A stretch of DNA of 64,000 nt from Codonopsis lanceolata (GCA_013146195.2 CM028382.1:59844734-59908733), one strand, 5' to 3'. Positions 9,691-20,746 are shown, counted from the stretch's first letter. Notes: generated by a model from the sequence alone, not told the origin. Made by a program: numbers and translations.

Positions 9691-12600
9691 TGTAACACCC
9701 CGCTCCTTCGTTAGCTCGGTTTGCGTGCTATACTTGCACTTCTTCCTTTGTTGACTGTATGCTTGGTTTGCGAGAGGGTCTAGATGTGTATGAGAGACCA
9801 TATTAAGACCAAAACATTATTAAGAGACTTCATATAGTTGTTGACTTGTTAAAGTCACAAGTCGTGACTCGACGATAGTCGGAATGCGACGCGATTGAGG
9901 GTTTGCTTGCGTTTTGTGTTCGTGACCTCGGTTTGGTCCTAGACCTCTATATGAAGGTTTATTAACATGTTTAGATGCATTAGACTTCAAGTTGGAGGTG
10001 TTCCTTAAGTCTATCGATGATTTGGAAGTTTTGGAGATAGCGTTCGTCTCTATCGCGTAGTTCGGGGGTTGAGTCGTGTAATCGTCTCTCCTTTGGAATT
10101 CTTATTTCCCTAGTTGTTATTCAACTTCCTAGAAGTATTTAAGCTTCTTCATTAGCCCTTAGACTTGCCTTAAAAGTCTCCTTTCATTGCTCGTTCGATT
10201 GCGAGTCCATTCGTCGTTCCGGTTGCACGTTGTTGCACCCCTTCCCAGTTTCGCTCCGAGTTGTTTCGGGAGTTGTTCGGGTGTGTTTCCGACTTGTTTT
10301 GAGTTGTGTTAGACCTTAGAATGGTTGCCCATAAGTTTGGGACCATTTAGGACATGTTTAGACCAAGTTTTGAGATCATAAGCAACTCCCAGAGGTCCAG
10401 GCGCCCGCCTGGCCATAGTGAGGCGCCCGCCTCAAGTTCTGAGAGCATTGCAAAATGAAAGTACCCTGGACAGAAGCCCAGGTGCCCTCATGGAGATGTT
10501 GAGGCGCCCGCCTCAACATCAGATTACACTTACGGGATTTTTCCCCTGTTTTGTGTTTGGACGAATTATACATATCCTACCCTAATTAAACCCCCTCTAA
10601 ACCCTTCCTAACCACCCATACTTAACCCAAATCATGTCCTAACATTAGTTGGAAGTTAATTAAGGTTAGATTAGTGATTGATTAATCCTAATCTCTACTA
10701 ATTGTGCAAGGGAAATGTCTAATGTGCCCTCCTTATTTTGGGGTATAAATACCCAAACCCTTTTGAGAAATCAGAAAATATCTTCATTCTTCCTCCTCCA
10801 CAATACGTATTAGAGAGAGAGAGAGTCCCCATGGGAGATTTCAAGCCCTAGCTTCTTCTCTCTTCGATCCAAGACGATCCATCCATCCGATTGCCTTCAA
10901 ACTTCGGAATCTTGAAGCCCTCGACGTGTAGAACAAGTTCACCGATCGGATTTGCGTTCTCTTGAGTTTTCACTCAAGCTAGGTAAGTTACTCCCTTTTG
11001 ATTTTGGTTCATTGGCCCTAAGGAAAACAACCTATATGCTATTTGTGGGCAATGAACACTTGATATGCTTTGTATGTGTTAATTTGGGGATTTTTGGAAG
11101 TATAAACATGTTAGGAGCATTTGTAAGATGATTTCTATGATTGTTGAAGTATGTGATTGTTCTTCATCTTATGTTCTAGGATTGTGAGCATGCTAGAAAT
11201 CATGTTTACATTCTATTTGGTTTATTGTGGAAGTATGCCTAAGTTTGGGGCTTTGGATGTGTGAATTCACTAGATATCTTGAGTATGATCATTTAGTTGA
11301 AGTTAAGTGATTTATGAAATGGGTTATGATTTATGTTGGATTTGCTGTGAATTTTAGGGCTTGAGAATCAATCCCGAATTATTGGAGAAATTGTTGTTAA
11401 TTAAAGTGGGTAATAATGTTGAGATTGAGGAAGTGCGTAAATGAATGAAACTTAGCATTTAGACTCAACGGAGTCGAAATAAGTTCAATAATGTGTTAAT
11501 AAACTTGGGTTGAAGTCCCACGACATTTGGGATTCGTTTGATTATGATTATGTGGAGTTCTTGGATTTTTAGGCTTGGGAAATAAGCCCGGATCATTGTG
11601 GGAGAATTTCTATAAACTTGAATGATGTGTTAAGTTTGGGATGCCTGAATTGTGTATTTAATGAAATGCGATATTAAGACTCATGGAGTCATTTTAGGTT
11701 CAATAAGATGTTAGTGAGCCTTAGGTTAAAATCCTACGATGTTCGGGTTGGGTTGGTTTTGTTTGGGAGTACCCGAGCATCTTGAGTTGTGTACCGTTTG
11801 CGACACCCACGATATAGAGGCCTATTGGGGATTTATTTAGAGCGTGCTCGAAGAGCATGGAATATTAGAGATCAACCTATGATCTCGTATTACTTTAAGA
11901 AATGATTATTAGAATGAGTTCTCTCTTAGGGAATTTGGTCGCGTGCACATGAAAGCACTTGCGAGGATATGACTACGGCTTAGTTTTGGTACCCTTGAGA
12001 TTGGCTTTAAGGAAGTCGAATATATATGACGGTTGGGACTATGTTTGAGTCCGGTGTACCGTTAAGTGAAGCTAAAATGCTAAGTCTTGATTTATGATTG
12101 TTCTTAGACCAAAGTAATAGTCTTTGGTTTGATCTCGAGTAGAGGGCTATAGTAGACCTCACATTGTGATTTCTTGAGCTTATATGCTACGTTTGATTGG
12201 GTTGTGACTTGAGGGTTATGAATACCTCAATAGGTGGTTCTTGGACTAAACGGATAGGTTGGTTGGATTTGTTAAGTATGTACAAATATGTGCATTGTTA
12301 AATTGGTGTGTAGAACTTTATGTCCTACTTGATTTGATATGTCCGCTATGATCGGTCTTGGTTCTTGTTTGAGCATGTGAGTAAATATCTACTTGTGCAT
12401 TTCATAAAAGCCCAGCTGGCATTATTTGGATTTGGTTTTTCTGTCAGGGTAGGACGATACATCGCCTATACGAATCGTAAGATCCATAACACACCCCTCC
12501 ATTGTGGGCCGCAATGGGGAAGTAGCCCCCTTGCCGTAACAATACGTGCGACATTGGCTGCTAGCTAAATCGAGTGATTCTCGATGAAAGTCGATGACAT

Positions 12601-13655
12601 CACAGAGCATCGATGTGGCACGAACCAGTATAACATTGTGTATTGCAGGAGCAACACAACGGCACTAATTCGGTACCTTCTCTATCCCTTATGTGGCTTA
12701 CTATGAGCACTTATATGAAAGATAATGTGCTAGAGGTTTATGAAGTTGTGTCACTTGATGACTTAATACAAGTTTATTGTTGGTATTCGATTAAGATGCC
12801 ATGATTTTATACATGTTTGTGCATTATGCCATGCCACGCCATGCTATGCCATACATTGCATTTAGTAACTTACTGGGTCATTATGACTCATTTCGTGTGT
12901 TTGTTTTCCTTAGTTTTTGCAGTAAGCTCGTTAGTGCGCTGCTGCAGCGCTTGTTGGATAGCAGGTGGTCTTCCAGGCTTTAAGCTTGGAGATTTTATTA
13001 TTATTGTATTTAATATCTTGTGAGACACGGATGTGAAGTTATGTAAACTTTACTTGGGTAGTTATGTTAGTATTTTATTGTCGTTTATTTTGGGAGCCGA
13101 CTTGTTGGGTCGTGTTGTTGTATTTAATTAGAAGTTATTCCGTTGTCTTTCCGAGCAAGGTTTTAGCTCGTTTATTCTAGTATTGTGTTATGGTTATTTC
13201 TATCTCCGACAACTTTAGTCGTGAGTCCTTGGTTTAGTTGTTAGTATTTGAATCTCTTATTCTTTAGTTAATTTATTCCTCCCGCATGTTATAGCCGTAG
13301 AGTTGTTTGTTTATCGTTGGTTCTTGTTGCTCGCCGCCTTAGGTTGCCGATGGGTTGTTGTCCGTGCGCGATGTTGCGTCACGCGAGTCGTAGATTTGTC
13401 GAGAGATAGTCGTCTCTCAGCCTTGAATTCCTTAGTTTATAATTATAAGTTTGGGTTCCACTTATGATTTGCTTCCGCAGATTTTAGTTTTTGGTTATTC
13501 GGTTTTGCCGTTATGGCTTTACATTCCTGTTTAGAGTTTGTTGGTTCAACTCTTGACTCGCACCACTACGCTTAGCGGGTGCTTGTCCATCTTTTAGCTT
13601 GTCTTGACGGCACGACCTTGAGATTTCGCATTGGAGTCCGGGTCGGGTTGTCACA
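9691..13655 (+). repeat. 3' LTR of element B
   Basis: Starts TGTAACACCC and ends TTGTCACA at 13655. It repeats the 5' LTR, including palindromes at about 10396-10434 and 10493-10519, a TATA box at 10744-10751 and the splice-donor motif near 10980. About 30 bases present after position 6000 in the 5' LTR are replaced by a short junction near 12485. Confidence 0.93.
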
Positions 13656-14394
13656 CCTTAAGGCCATAATAAGTGACCAGGGAACTCATTTTACCAATAA
13701 GTTGTTAAATAATGTCCTTAGAAAGCATGGTGTAACTCACAGGTTAGCTACACCTTATCATCCACAAACATCCGGACAAGTAGAAGTAAGCAATAGGCAG
13801 ATAAAAGCAGTATTAGAAAAGACTGTTAGGCCTAATCGTAAATATTTGGAATCTAAGCTCAAGGATGTTTTATGGGCATACCGAACTGCTTTTAAGACAC
13901 CCATAGGAATGAGTACATATAGAATGGTATATGGCAAAGCTTGCCATTTACCAGTTGAAATTGAGCATAAAACCTATTGGGCAGTTAAAGAATTAAATTT
14001 GGATTTGACATTGGCCGGAGAAGAAAGACTGTTTCAGTTAAATGAGTTAGAAGAACATAGACTTAATTCGTATGAGAATGCGAAGACGTATAAAGAAAAG
14101 ACCAAAAAGTATCATGACATGGGATTAGCCAATAAAATGTTTCATCCAGGTATGAAAGTATTATTGTTTAACTCTAGGTTAAGGTTATTCCCAGGAAAGT
14201 TAAAATCCAAATGGTCTGGACCTTTTAGAATAGTACGAATTTATCCTCATGGGGCTGTTGATATACAAAACCCCAAAAATAATGAAGTGTTTAAAGTGAA
14301 TGGACACCGACTCAAGTCATATTTTGAGCCAATGTCAGTTGAACGAACAATTGAATTAATCCGTTTGGCTGACAATGAACCACCAAGAGATTAG
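13656..14394 (+). pseudogene. Element A: integrase C-terminal part, frame still open
   Basis: About 245 residues are open to the TAG near 14394. The second catalytic aspartate is in SDQGTHF (codon 13675-13677) and the catalytic glutamate is in GQVEVSN (codon 13783-13785), spaced as in DDE integrases. Further matches are HRLATPYHPQTSGQ, LWAYRTAFKTPIGMS and YGKACHLPVE. A C-terminal segment follows with KYHD, GMKVLLFNSRLRLFPGKL, KWSGPF and NGHRLK, typical of Athila-type integrase ends. It has no start codon of its own. Its first half is at 2778-3216, across element B. Its intact frame contrasts with the broken upstream pol. Confidence 0.92.
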
Positions 14395-14724
14395 GCTTGC
14401 AGTTTGGTCGAGCCAAAGACGTTAAAAAAAGGCGCTAAGTGGGAGGCAACCCACTATTTTGAAAGTTATTTGTTATTTAGTTAGTTTAAATATGCTTTTC
14501 TCCGTTAAATTTTATTTTTGGACATTTAATTTCTAATTAAATATGCCAAAATTTAAGTTTGGGGGAAAAAAAACATCTTAAGTGTTGTATTTATATGTTA
14601 CTAATAATTTTTAGTTTAGAATTTTTGTTTAGATTTTGCATACAAGAAATATCCAAGACATAACGGAAGTTAACGGACGCAAGGTGTGGCAGACCTTGCG
14701 ACCGCAAGGTCCCCTTATTTAAGG
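14395..14724 (+). promoter_or_regulatory. Post-pol spacer with palindrome and TATA-like motif before ORF2
   Basis: After the pol stop comes the GTGGGAGGCAACCCAC segment (14441 onward) usual in Athila elements, then AAGTTTGGGGG (about 14551-14565). A half motif GGACGCAAGGT (about 14675-14685) precedes a perfect palindrome, ACCTTGCGACCGCAAGGT, at 14693-14710. Six bases later comes TTATTTAAG (14716-14724), and then a pyrimidine-rich leader. The palindrome is the one that clusters upstream of the TATA box in this family's LTRs. An internal promoter for the downstream ORF is an inference. Confidence 0.5.
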
Positions 14725-15186
14725 CTGTCGGGTTTTCATTTGCAGAAATCACACAACTCCTTCCCTCCTTCAAGCAGCAGTGCAGCAGCAGTCCAAATCC
14801 CTTCAAAAATTCCGGCAAGATCTCTTCAAATACCGGCATTAATCTCAAAGATCATCTCCCTCCTCCCTCAATCTCTTAATCTCCTTCATCCACTCATCCA
14901 CCATTGCACCCCACAAATTGAAGATTTTGAAGAAGGAGAAGGAACCACCATTGTTGCCGTCAAAAGATCAAGCTCCACTCCGGCTGCATTAACTCGATTA
15001 AGGCTGTAAACAAGTAACCCTAACACCCTATTTAATTTCATACGTCAAATATTTGCATGCTAGGGTGCTAGTTAGTTTTAACATATATATATTTTTGCAT
15101 GCTTTAAATTAAATTTTTAATTTTAAAAATTTTAAAACACAATTTTAATTGTTAAACCTTTAGTTTTTAATTTTATTTCAAACAAA
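14725..15186 (+). other. Leader of element A ORF2 with possible intron
   Basis: 14725-15010 is C/T-rich like a plant 5' leader. At 15014 a CAA|GTAACC donor-like site opens a T-rich, AT-rich stretch that ends at an AG (15162-15163) 23 bases before the ATG at 15187. An open frame over 14686-15009 crosses the palindrome and shows no domain, so it is not annotated as a gene. Confidence 0.4.
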
Positions 15187-16274
15187 ATGTTCCGTAGACA
15201 TAGAAATTCTGGTTCCTCATCCTCCGGCCCCGCTCAGGAGGATGAGCATAATTTTGACATAACCCGATTCGTGTCCTACGAGGCATCAGAAAGGTACACT
15301 ACCAAGCTCTCCAAGTCTTTGGTACCCGAAAGGGGATTTAAGGCTGAAGACTTTGGTCTCCGTCCTGTTCTGATGGCTCGTAGGTGGGGACGTTTGTTAG
15401 ATTCTCCGGCTAAGGACGCCGTAGTCCCCATTATCCGAGAATTCTACGCCAATGGCAGCATTGGCATAGATGGCGGTGTGCTAGACACCGTTAATGTTAG
15501 GGACACCGTAGTCAATTTTTCGGCCCAAAGCATTAACATTCACTTCGGCACCTCCAACTTTGTGGCTGGTGCCGATGACTATAGCACACACCTCCACCCC
15601 CGTATCCCTGTCGAGGTAGTCAATGCTACCATCGCTCTCCCTAGTGTGGAGTGGTCCTATAACCGTAACCCACCCTATGGACCACGCACCATGAGAGAGT
15701 CCTTCCTTTAAGACACGGCCAAGCCCGTGTATAAATTTGTGTGCGGACGTCTCATGCCCTCAAGTCACCAAAACACGGTGAATTGGGAGAGGGCTGTCTT
15801 GACCTACACCATCATGACTGGTGGGTCTATTGATGTTGACCGTTTGATCAACGGCCAAATCAAGACCCTTATTAGAGGTAGGATGAATGCCGGATTCGCG
15901 TTCCCGCATTTGATTACTGATTTGTGTAGGGGGCAAACGTGAGAATGCCCAAACACGCGGAGAGGCTGAAGGCTGGTTCGATCATAACTAGGGCCATTTT
16001 GTTTGAGCACCACCAGCAGCCGAAAGTGAGGGTTCCTCAAGAGGAGGAACCCGAAGAGGAGGAGGAGGACCCACTCGTGGAGATCTTCCTACAAAGTTGG
16101 AGGAAACCGTCCCTCCAAACCGATATGGTGAGTCGCCAGGGCACAAATGCGTGCCGACCCCGAAATTTTTCTGGGCTAACACCGTGGGACATAATGTCCA
16201 ATCTGTATGGGCTGCCACCAGGCACGATCCCCGAGTTTCGTCCTCATTCGTTATCTCCGCCCGACTCACCTTGA
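15187..16274 (+). pseudogene. Element A ORF2: 'putative plant transposon protein' domain, broken
   Basis: Starts with an ATG at 15187 (MFRRHRNSGSSSSGP). The product contains FVSYEASERYTTKLSKSL, RRWGRLLDSPAKDAV, REFYANGSIG, RDTVVNFSAQSIN and, after a stop, KFVCGRLMPSSHQNTVN and TGGSIDVDRLI. This is the Athila downstream protein often annotated as the putative plant transposon protein domain; its biochemical role is unknown. A TAA at 15709-15711 interrupts it in frame. A lost base in the G run near 15930 shifts the frame. The last part (15939-16274) has an acidic stretch (EEEPEEEEEDPLVE) and ends PPDSP. The same tail is present in element A2 (34741-34977). Confidence 0.8.
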
Positions 16275-18615
16275 GTCGAGGCCCAAGCTTCGTCCTCGAT
16301 CGTTAGGTGGACCCGCTATCTCCTTTTGATATTTGTCCTACCCCATCAATCCTCTCATTTGTTCCTTTATTTTGAGGACAAAATAGAACTTAAGTTTGGG
16401 GGGGGGATTTAAAATTTTAGGTCTTAGCAGGTCCTAGCCTAACGAGGAATGGAGTTGGGCTATGTCGTTAGGGTGTAAGAAAATTTCTTTATATGATGAC
16501 CATTTAACTCTTCACCCTATTTATCCTGTTTTTATTTTTTCTGATTTTCGGAGGTGTTGCCTTGACCAGAATACACTCCTTTTGGATACTCGTGGGTTCC
16601 TCTTAAGGGGACCCATCATCGATTGTGTCATCGTCATCACCTCCAAATTTCTTAATTTCTTAAAAAAATATATTAAAAAAAAAGAAGAAAAATATTTTAA
16701 AATTCAAAATATTCATCCTCAAGTTTAGGTGTGGTAATGCTAGTCGTAGTCAATGAGGAGATTAGTGCAATGAACCGCATAGTTAGTCCGTAGATCCCTC
16801 TGGAATTTGCTTAATTTTGCGAAACTTTTACTTTTCTCCAAATTCTTCATGCACTCACACCAGTCATAACTATGGATTGATTAGAATAGTTTTATAAAGT
16901 TTATAACACCTATTTCACTTCAACAAGATATGCACAAGAATATGATGCATAGCCATTCGAACATGATTGTTGCATTAAATTGTAACTTAGGGTCAATTGC
17001 ATGTTAGTTAGATCCCTTGGATTTTTCTCATTTATATATCTCAAGCACACTTTCGAACCGTGTCTGCATGTTAGTCTCAATTGTCCCTACCATCTATCTT
17101 AGCGAATGCTTATGTAAAATCCAGTGATGCTAAACACTCAACCCAATTCCCATAGTTGATATGATGTTTTGTGTTGTCTTACTTGCTTTAAATACTATGT
17201 GAGCATTTGGCATTAAGAAATGACTTAGGCCATCTTTGGATCGTTAGAGCCTAAATATTCCCTGACCTATACTAAATATATCCCTAGTGTCCTCTTTGAG
17301 CCTAATGAAAAAGAATGGAGTGTGCTAAGCACACTATTTAAACCCCCATTCGCCATCATTTCTTTACCCACATTAACTTAACCCTAAAAGTCTATACACT
17401 TTTAGCCTACCCTTTGAGAGAGTAGGATTGGGTGGGAAATTGATTTTAGGAGGACCACTTCTTTTCGCTAGGCTATTTTTTCGAAGGCTTCTTCTTCGTC
17501 GAAAAAAAAAAAATAATAATATATAATATATATATATATATATATAATAATCATGTGTCGACGAAAAATGAAACGGAAGAAGAAGAGTGTAAACAAAAGA
17601 TTCAAATGAAAGCATAGCTTTCAAGAGAAAATATGTTAGAAAAATTCTGCTGATTAGAATGATGATATTTTTAGAAGAATATATTGCCCAAAACAAGTTT
17701 GGGGGGGAGAAGAAAAGTGAAAAGTAACACAAAGCACCCCTCCACTTGTGGTCTTTGCAGGTCCTAGCCTAAATAGGGAAAACTTCCTTTTGCTTGGAAG
17801 TATGAGGGATAAAGGGTAGTCTTACTCTCTCACTTTGAATTCCAATTCCTTTCCTTCATATCCCCCAACACCTTGGCCTTACATTACAAGCTAATAAAGT
17901 CCTAATGATCTTCTTGCCAATGCTTATGTTGTTTTTATTGTCAAGTGAGTAACATGAAATTGATCACACACTTCATAATCATTATTATTCACCTTAAAGC
18001 TCACTATGTTAGCATAATCTTAGCTATTACAAGTCATTGGGATAGGAGAGCATTGTATGCCATACATAGAAGTGCATGGGATGGATGTATAAATCTTTTG
18101 AATCCTTGGGACCTTTTCTGTCTGTAACTGACCGGGTTTGGATGGTAGATCTCATACTTCTTAATGCATGATTTTCTATTAAACTGTGATTTTCATATGA
18201 ATGTGGTGTTTAGCTCAATAAAACTGTTTTTAGTTAAGATATTTTTAAGACCGGTGATCACACACACACGGAGAAATTAAAAGTAGTAGCAGATAAGAAA
18301 AGACTAGTTGGTTTTATATGACTAAGCCTGCATATATGTGGTGAGCACCAAACTGAGATTACATGCATGTCATACACTTATAACTTGAGATGAAGCCAAA
18401 AAGATTTTATGTCTTATTTTTATGTGTAATTTTATTCGCTTTTGTATTTATTTGTTTTTGTATTTATTCATAGTCGAGTCACTCGAAAGAGTCTCCTTGA
18501 GTTTGTGGGTTTATAGAGGAGTGTAAATAGTGTCACCCTCACAAAAAGATTTTAATTTTAATTTTTATATGCTTTTGTATTTATAAGTTTATTTGTTTAC
18601 TCGTGGACGAGCAAA
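16275..18615 (+). other. Element A 3' non-coding region
   Basis: About 2.3 kb with no credible gene. It includes poly-T/A and TA repeats (about 17505-17547). AAGTTTGGGGG-type purine tracts occur near 16390 and 17695, besides the true one before the LTR. The whole stretch is collinear with 34978-37351 in A2, so it belongs to the family. Frames seen on the minus strand near 17373-17732 come from low-complexity sequence. Confidence 0.75.
16388..16406 (+). other. Internal polypurine-tract-like motif (family A)
   Basis: CTTAAGTTTGGGGGGGGG resembles the polypurine tract before the 3' LTR (about 18617-18633). Others of the same kind are near 14551, 17693 and, in A2, near 35096 and 36421. Secondary plus-strand priming is possible but unproven. 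Confidence 0.4.
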
Positions 18616-18633
18616 GTTCAAGTTTGGGGTATT
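18616..18633 (+). other. Polypurine tract of element A
   Basis: TTCAAGTTTGGGGTATT directly precedes the LTR start TGATCGATG. It is preceded by CGTGGACGAGCAAAG, the usual text at this spot in Athila-type elements. In A2 the tract is AAGTTTGGGGGTATT (37352-37366). Confidence 0.85.
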
Positions 18634-19929
18634 TGATCGATGTATTTTATACGTCGATTTTATATACTTCTATGACTTAAATTATGCTATTTCACGAGTC
18701 TTTTGAGTACTAATATATGTTTTCGGTGAGTTTTGTAAGTTTCAGGATTATTGTGAAAATACGAAACTCCGTGGTTTTAAGTGCAAATTACAAGAAAGAG
18801 AAAATTGATTGAAGAAACAAGAAACTGTAGAATTCGACACCTTGCGGACGCAGGTGCCTCGCACTGCGACCGCAAGGTAGGCAAGATAGGCCCCAAGTCA
18901 AGAATCAAAGAGTCCAAAACCACCACATCGAGACCTTGCGACGCAAGGTATCCAACACCTGCGACCGCAAGGTAGGCGTAATGCGACCTTTTCGGATTTT
19001 CACACGCATTCGATTCAATCACAACTCCCGAGTATATATAGAAGTCGATGCCGAGCCTAAGAGGGGAGGACGGCCGGAAGCTCTCTTTACATAGATTTTA
19101 GGTAGTTTTAGATTGTATAACATAGTTAGGTTTTGTAATTTCAAGTATTGAAGATCAAATCATGTCTCCATCATCTCCATGTGTCGTTCATTGTCTATGA
19201 TGAACTAAATCATCCCTAATCTAGGAGGTGGGAGGTAACTTGTATCGAATTTATGTTTTGATTCATATATATATGTCTATTCAATGCTTGTTGATTGTGT
19301 TGTTTATCAATCCCTATATTATTTTGCTTTGAACAAATGAATGTAATCGCAAATAATAAAGGCTTAGAGGTGCGGATAACCGCATGACCAAGTGCATATG
19401 TCGTATAATCGGCTCACCAACACAATAAATTGGACCTATCGATGCACGAGAGTGATAAGTTAGGACCGTGTTCTTACATGATCTAGGTGACAGATAGATC
19501 ATAAATCTAGGTGACAACTAGATTGATAGTTCCTCGTGCTTAGGATATAGAATGGGTGAATTTTATGGGATGGAGGCTGAACCAATTGTTCAACGTACTA
19601 TATCTATTTTTAGTGAACGAACCCAAGACATTGAATGACATTATTATGAATTGAACATAAAGGAGATATAAGTGAAACCCGTAATCCTAGATTTCCACTC
19701 ACCATAAGATCTTCATATCTCGTTATTACTGTCTAATTAGTTAAACATCTGTAACTAGTAATTTAGAGTAGAATTAAACAATAAAAACCCCCCTTAGGTT
19801 AATAATTTGCTATCTATAATCGCACTGTTCGTGATCACTTGTCTCTGTGGGTTCGACCCTTGCTTCCGAGTCTATTCTATAATAGTCTTGTCCACTTGCA
19901 ATGAAATAGATAAAATAAAACATCGATCA
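18634..19929 (+). repeat. 3' LTR of element A
   Basis: 1,296 bp beginning TGATCGATGT and ending ACATCGATCA, with inverted ends. It contains a palindrome cluster, a TATA box and, near the end, CTCTGTGGGTTCGACCC, typical of Athila LTR ends. It is closely similar to the A2 LTR (37367-38668), to the A4 LTR (41116-42396, minus) and more distantly to the A3 LTR (20747-21957, minus). Confidence 0.93.
18839..19040 (+). promoter_or_regulatory. Palindrome cluster and TATA box in element A LTR
   Basis: Four copies of the ACCTTGCG-NN-CGCAAGGT type lie at 18839-18855, 18863-18878, 18933-18949 (1-base centre) and 18957-18973. They are followed 60 bp later by TATATATA (19033-19040), the likely core promoter. 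Arms vary by single bases but the GCG..CGC core is kept in all four. Confidence 0.65.
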
Positions 19930-20095
19930 GCTTCATTGGTACATGACGTCCTTCTAGCACGTACTTCCATAATCTGTTGTCAATAGAATTCATAAAACAC
20001 ATTATCTTATCCTTCCAAACATCGAAATGGCCTTCGTCCAATATTGGGACGTGGTTCGCATTTGACATAGGTAGCATGTAATGTGTTTGTGCCAT
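19930..20095 (-). pseudogene. Copia element C1: gag start, cut by element A
   Basis: Reading on the minus strand from 20095, the product begins MAQTHYMLPMSNANHVP, followed by FDVWKDKIMCFMNSID and LWKYVLEGRHVPMK. This is the N-terminal pattern of Ty1/copia gag proteins (DUF4219/UBN2 type). After about 55 residues the frame runs into the LTR of element A. The remaining gag-pol must lie beyond A, left of the window. Confidence 0.85.
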
Positions 20096-20150
20096 TGGAT
20101 CTTGTCTCTCAAGAGGTTAATCTTGGAAAAACTAGTTTTCGAATTGTTTA

Positions 20151-20162
20151 GCTCTAATAGCA
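20151..20162 (-). other. Primer-binding site of C1 (decayed tRNA-iMet type)
   Basis: GCTCTAATAGCA on the plus strand matches the complement of TGGTATCAGAGC at 10 of 12 positions and lies two bases from the LTR end. Confidence 0.7.
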
Positions 20163-20164
20163 AT

Positions 20165-20502
20165 TGTTAGTCCCAAAGGGCACAATAATAAGTTAGAAGG
20201 GGGGGGGTTGAATATCTTATTAAACACTTAAAACTTTTCGTAATAATTCTTAGAACAAGCACTTGCAATCGATTAAAAAGATTGAAGTAGCGGAAGACTT
20301 GTAAGGAGGACAGATTAAGTCTGCTGGTGAAGCTTTCAGCCGAAGTCCTCTGCTGAAATCATATGAAGTCTAAAAACTATTCTAAGGCAAAGTTCTATAC
20401 ACAGTTGCCACGCTAACTGGTACGCAACCCATTTAGCGACTAAGTATAAAACATAATGTAATGATTGAACAAATGCAAATCAAGATACAATGAGAAACAA
20501 CA
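20165..20502 (-). repeat. 5' LTR of copia element C1
   Basis: 338 bp. On the minus strand it begins TGTTGTTTCTC and ends GGGACTAACA. It has a C run followed by CTTCTAACTTATTATTGTG at its end, closely resembling the end of the C2 LTR (34690-34739). C1 and C2 are therefore related copia lineages. C1 is inserted in the gag of A3. Confidence 0.85.
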
Positions 20503-20601
20503 GTTGTCAAAATTATCAGGATTTCCCTGATTTCTACCTAAATTATTTATATTCTGATTTAAGTCTTCCAGTTTAGAATTTAAAGATCTACGACCGTGCA
20601 T
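20503..20601 (-). pseudogene. Athila element A3: gag N-terminus, cut by C1
   Basis: The start ATG (20599-20601, minus) gives MHGRRSLNSKLEDLNQNINN and about 12 more residues before the C1 LTR. The same start, MHGRRSLNPKL, is used by element A4 at 40936. The rest of A3 lies to the left, beyond the nested insertions. Confidence 0.85.
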
Positions 20602-20722
20602 ACAAAGCACAACTAAGGCCAATAAATAAATTAAGTAAAAACAAATAAAACTCTTTTTGCAATTTTCTTTTATAAAAAATTCGTTTAAACGTTATCAAAT
20701 AAACTAACTAGAAACTAGCTTG
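20602..20722 (-). other. A3 leader between gag start and primer-binding site
   Basis: AT-rich leader of 121 bp with no gene, equivalent to 40937-41091 in A4. Confidence 0.6.
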
Positions 20723-20740
20723 TCCCCGGCAACGGCGCCA
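20723..20740 (-). other. Primer-binding site of A3 (tRNA-Asp type)
   Basis: The plus strand reads TCCCCGGCAACGGCGCCA, the 3' end of plant tRNA-Asp, so the minus strand is its complement. Athila-type elements use this primer. It lies six bases from the LTR. Confidence 0.9.
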
Positions 20741-20746
20741 AAAACT

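Larger units (their letters stand above)
3217..13655 (+). mobile_element. Element B: GAG-only Ty3/gypsy retrotransposon with ~4-kb LTRs
   Basis: Two direct repeats of about 4 kb (3217-7201 and 9691-13655) begin TGTAACACCC and end TTGTCACA. A 2.5-kb internal part has an initiator-tRNA-Met primer-binding site at its left end and a polypurine tract at its right end. The only coding remnants are a truncated gag and a zinc-knuckle segment; no protease, RT, RNase H or integrase is present. This is the structure of terminal-repeat GAG-only (TR-GAG) non-autonomous elements. The gag resembles the Del/Tekay group, which is known for long LTRs. A second copy, B', lies at 46728-57328 in the opposite orientation. 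Confidence 0.92.
1..19929 (+). mobile_element. Athila-type Ty3/gypsy element A, 5' end outside window
   Basis: Recognisable blocks run in order gag tail, protease, reverse transcriptase, RNase H, integrase, a downstream ORF, long non-coding DNA, a polypurine tract and a 3' LTR. This is the order expected of Athila-type elements. Integrase is interrupted at 3216 by element B and resumes at 13656. Pol is riddled with stops and frameshifts before the insertion, while the integrase C-terminal part is still one open frame. The 5' LTR and most of gag must lie left of position 1. The element is itself inserted in a minus-strand copia gag (19930-20095). Confidence 0.9.

Noticed and set aside
9456..9698. 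Minus-strand ORF at the end of the B internal region
   Set aside because: It runs across the polypurine tract into the LTR, and the B' equivalent is interrupted.
14686..15009. 107-codon ORF before ORF2
   Set aside because: It crosses the palindrome and TATA-like box, has no domain and is C/T-rich leader sequence.
17373..17732. 119-codon minus-strand ORF
   Set aside because: Phe/Tyr/Ile runs arise from TA and A-rich low complexity in the 3' non-coding region of A. The matching A2 region does not conserve it.
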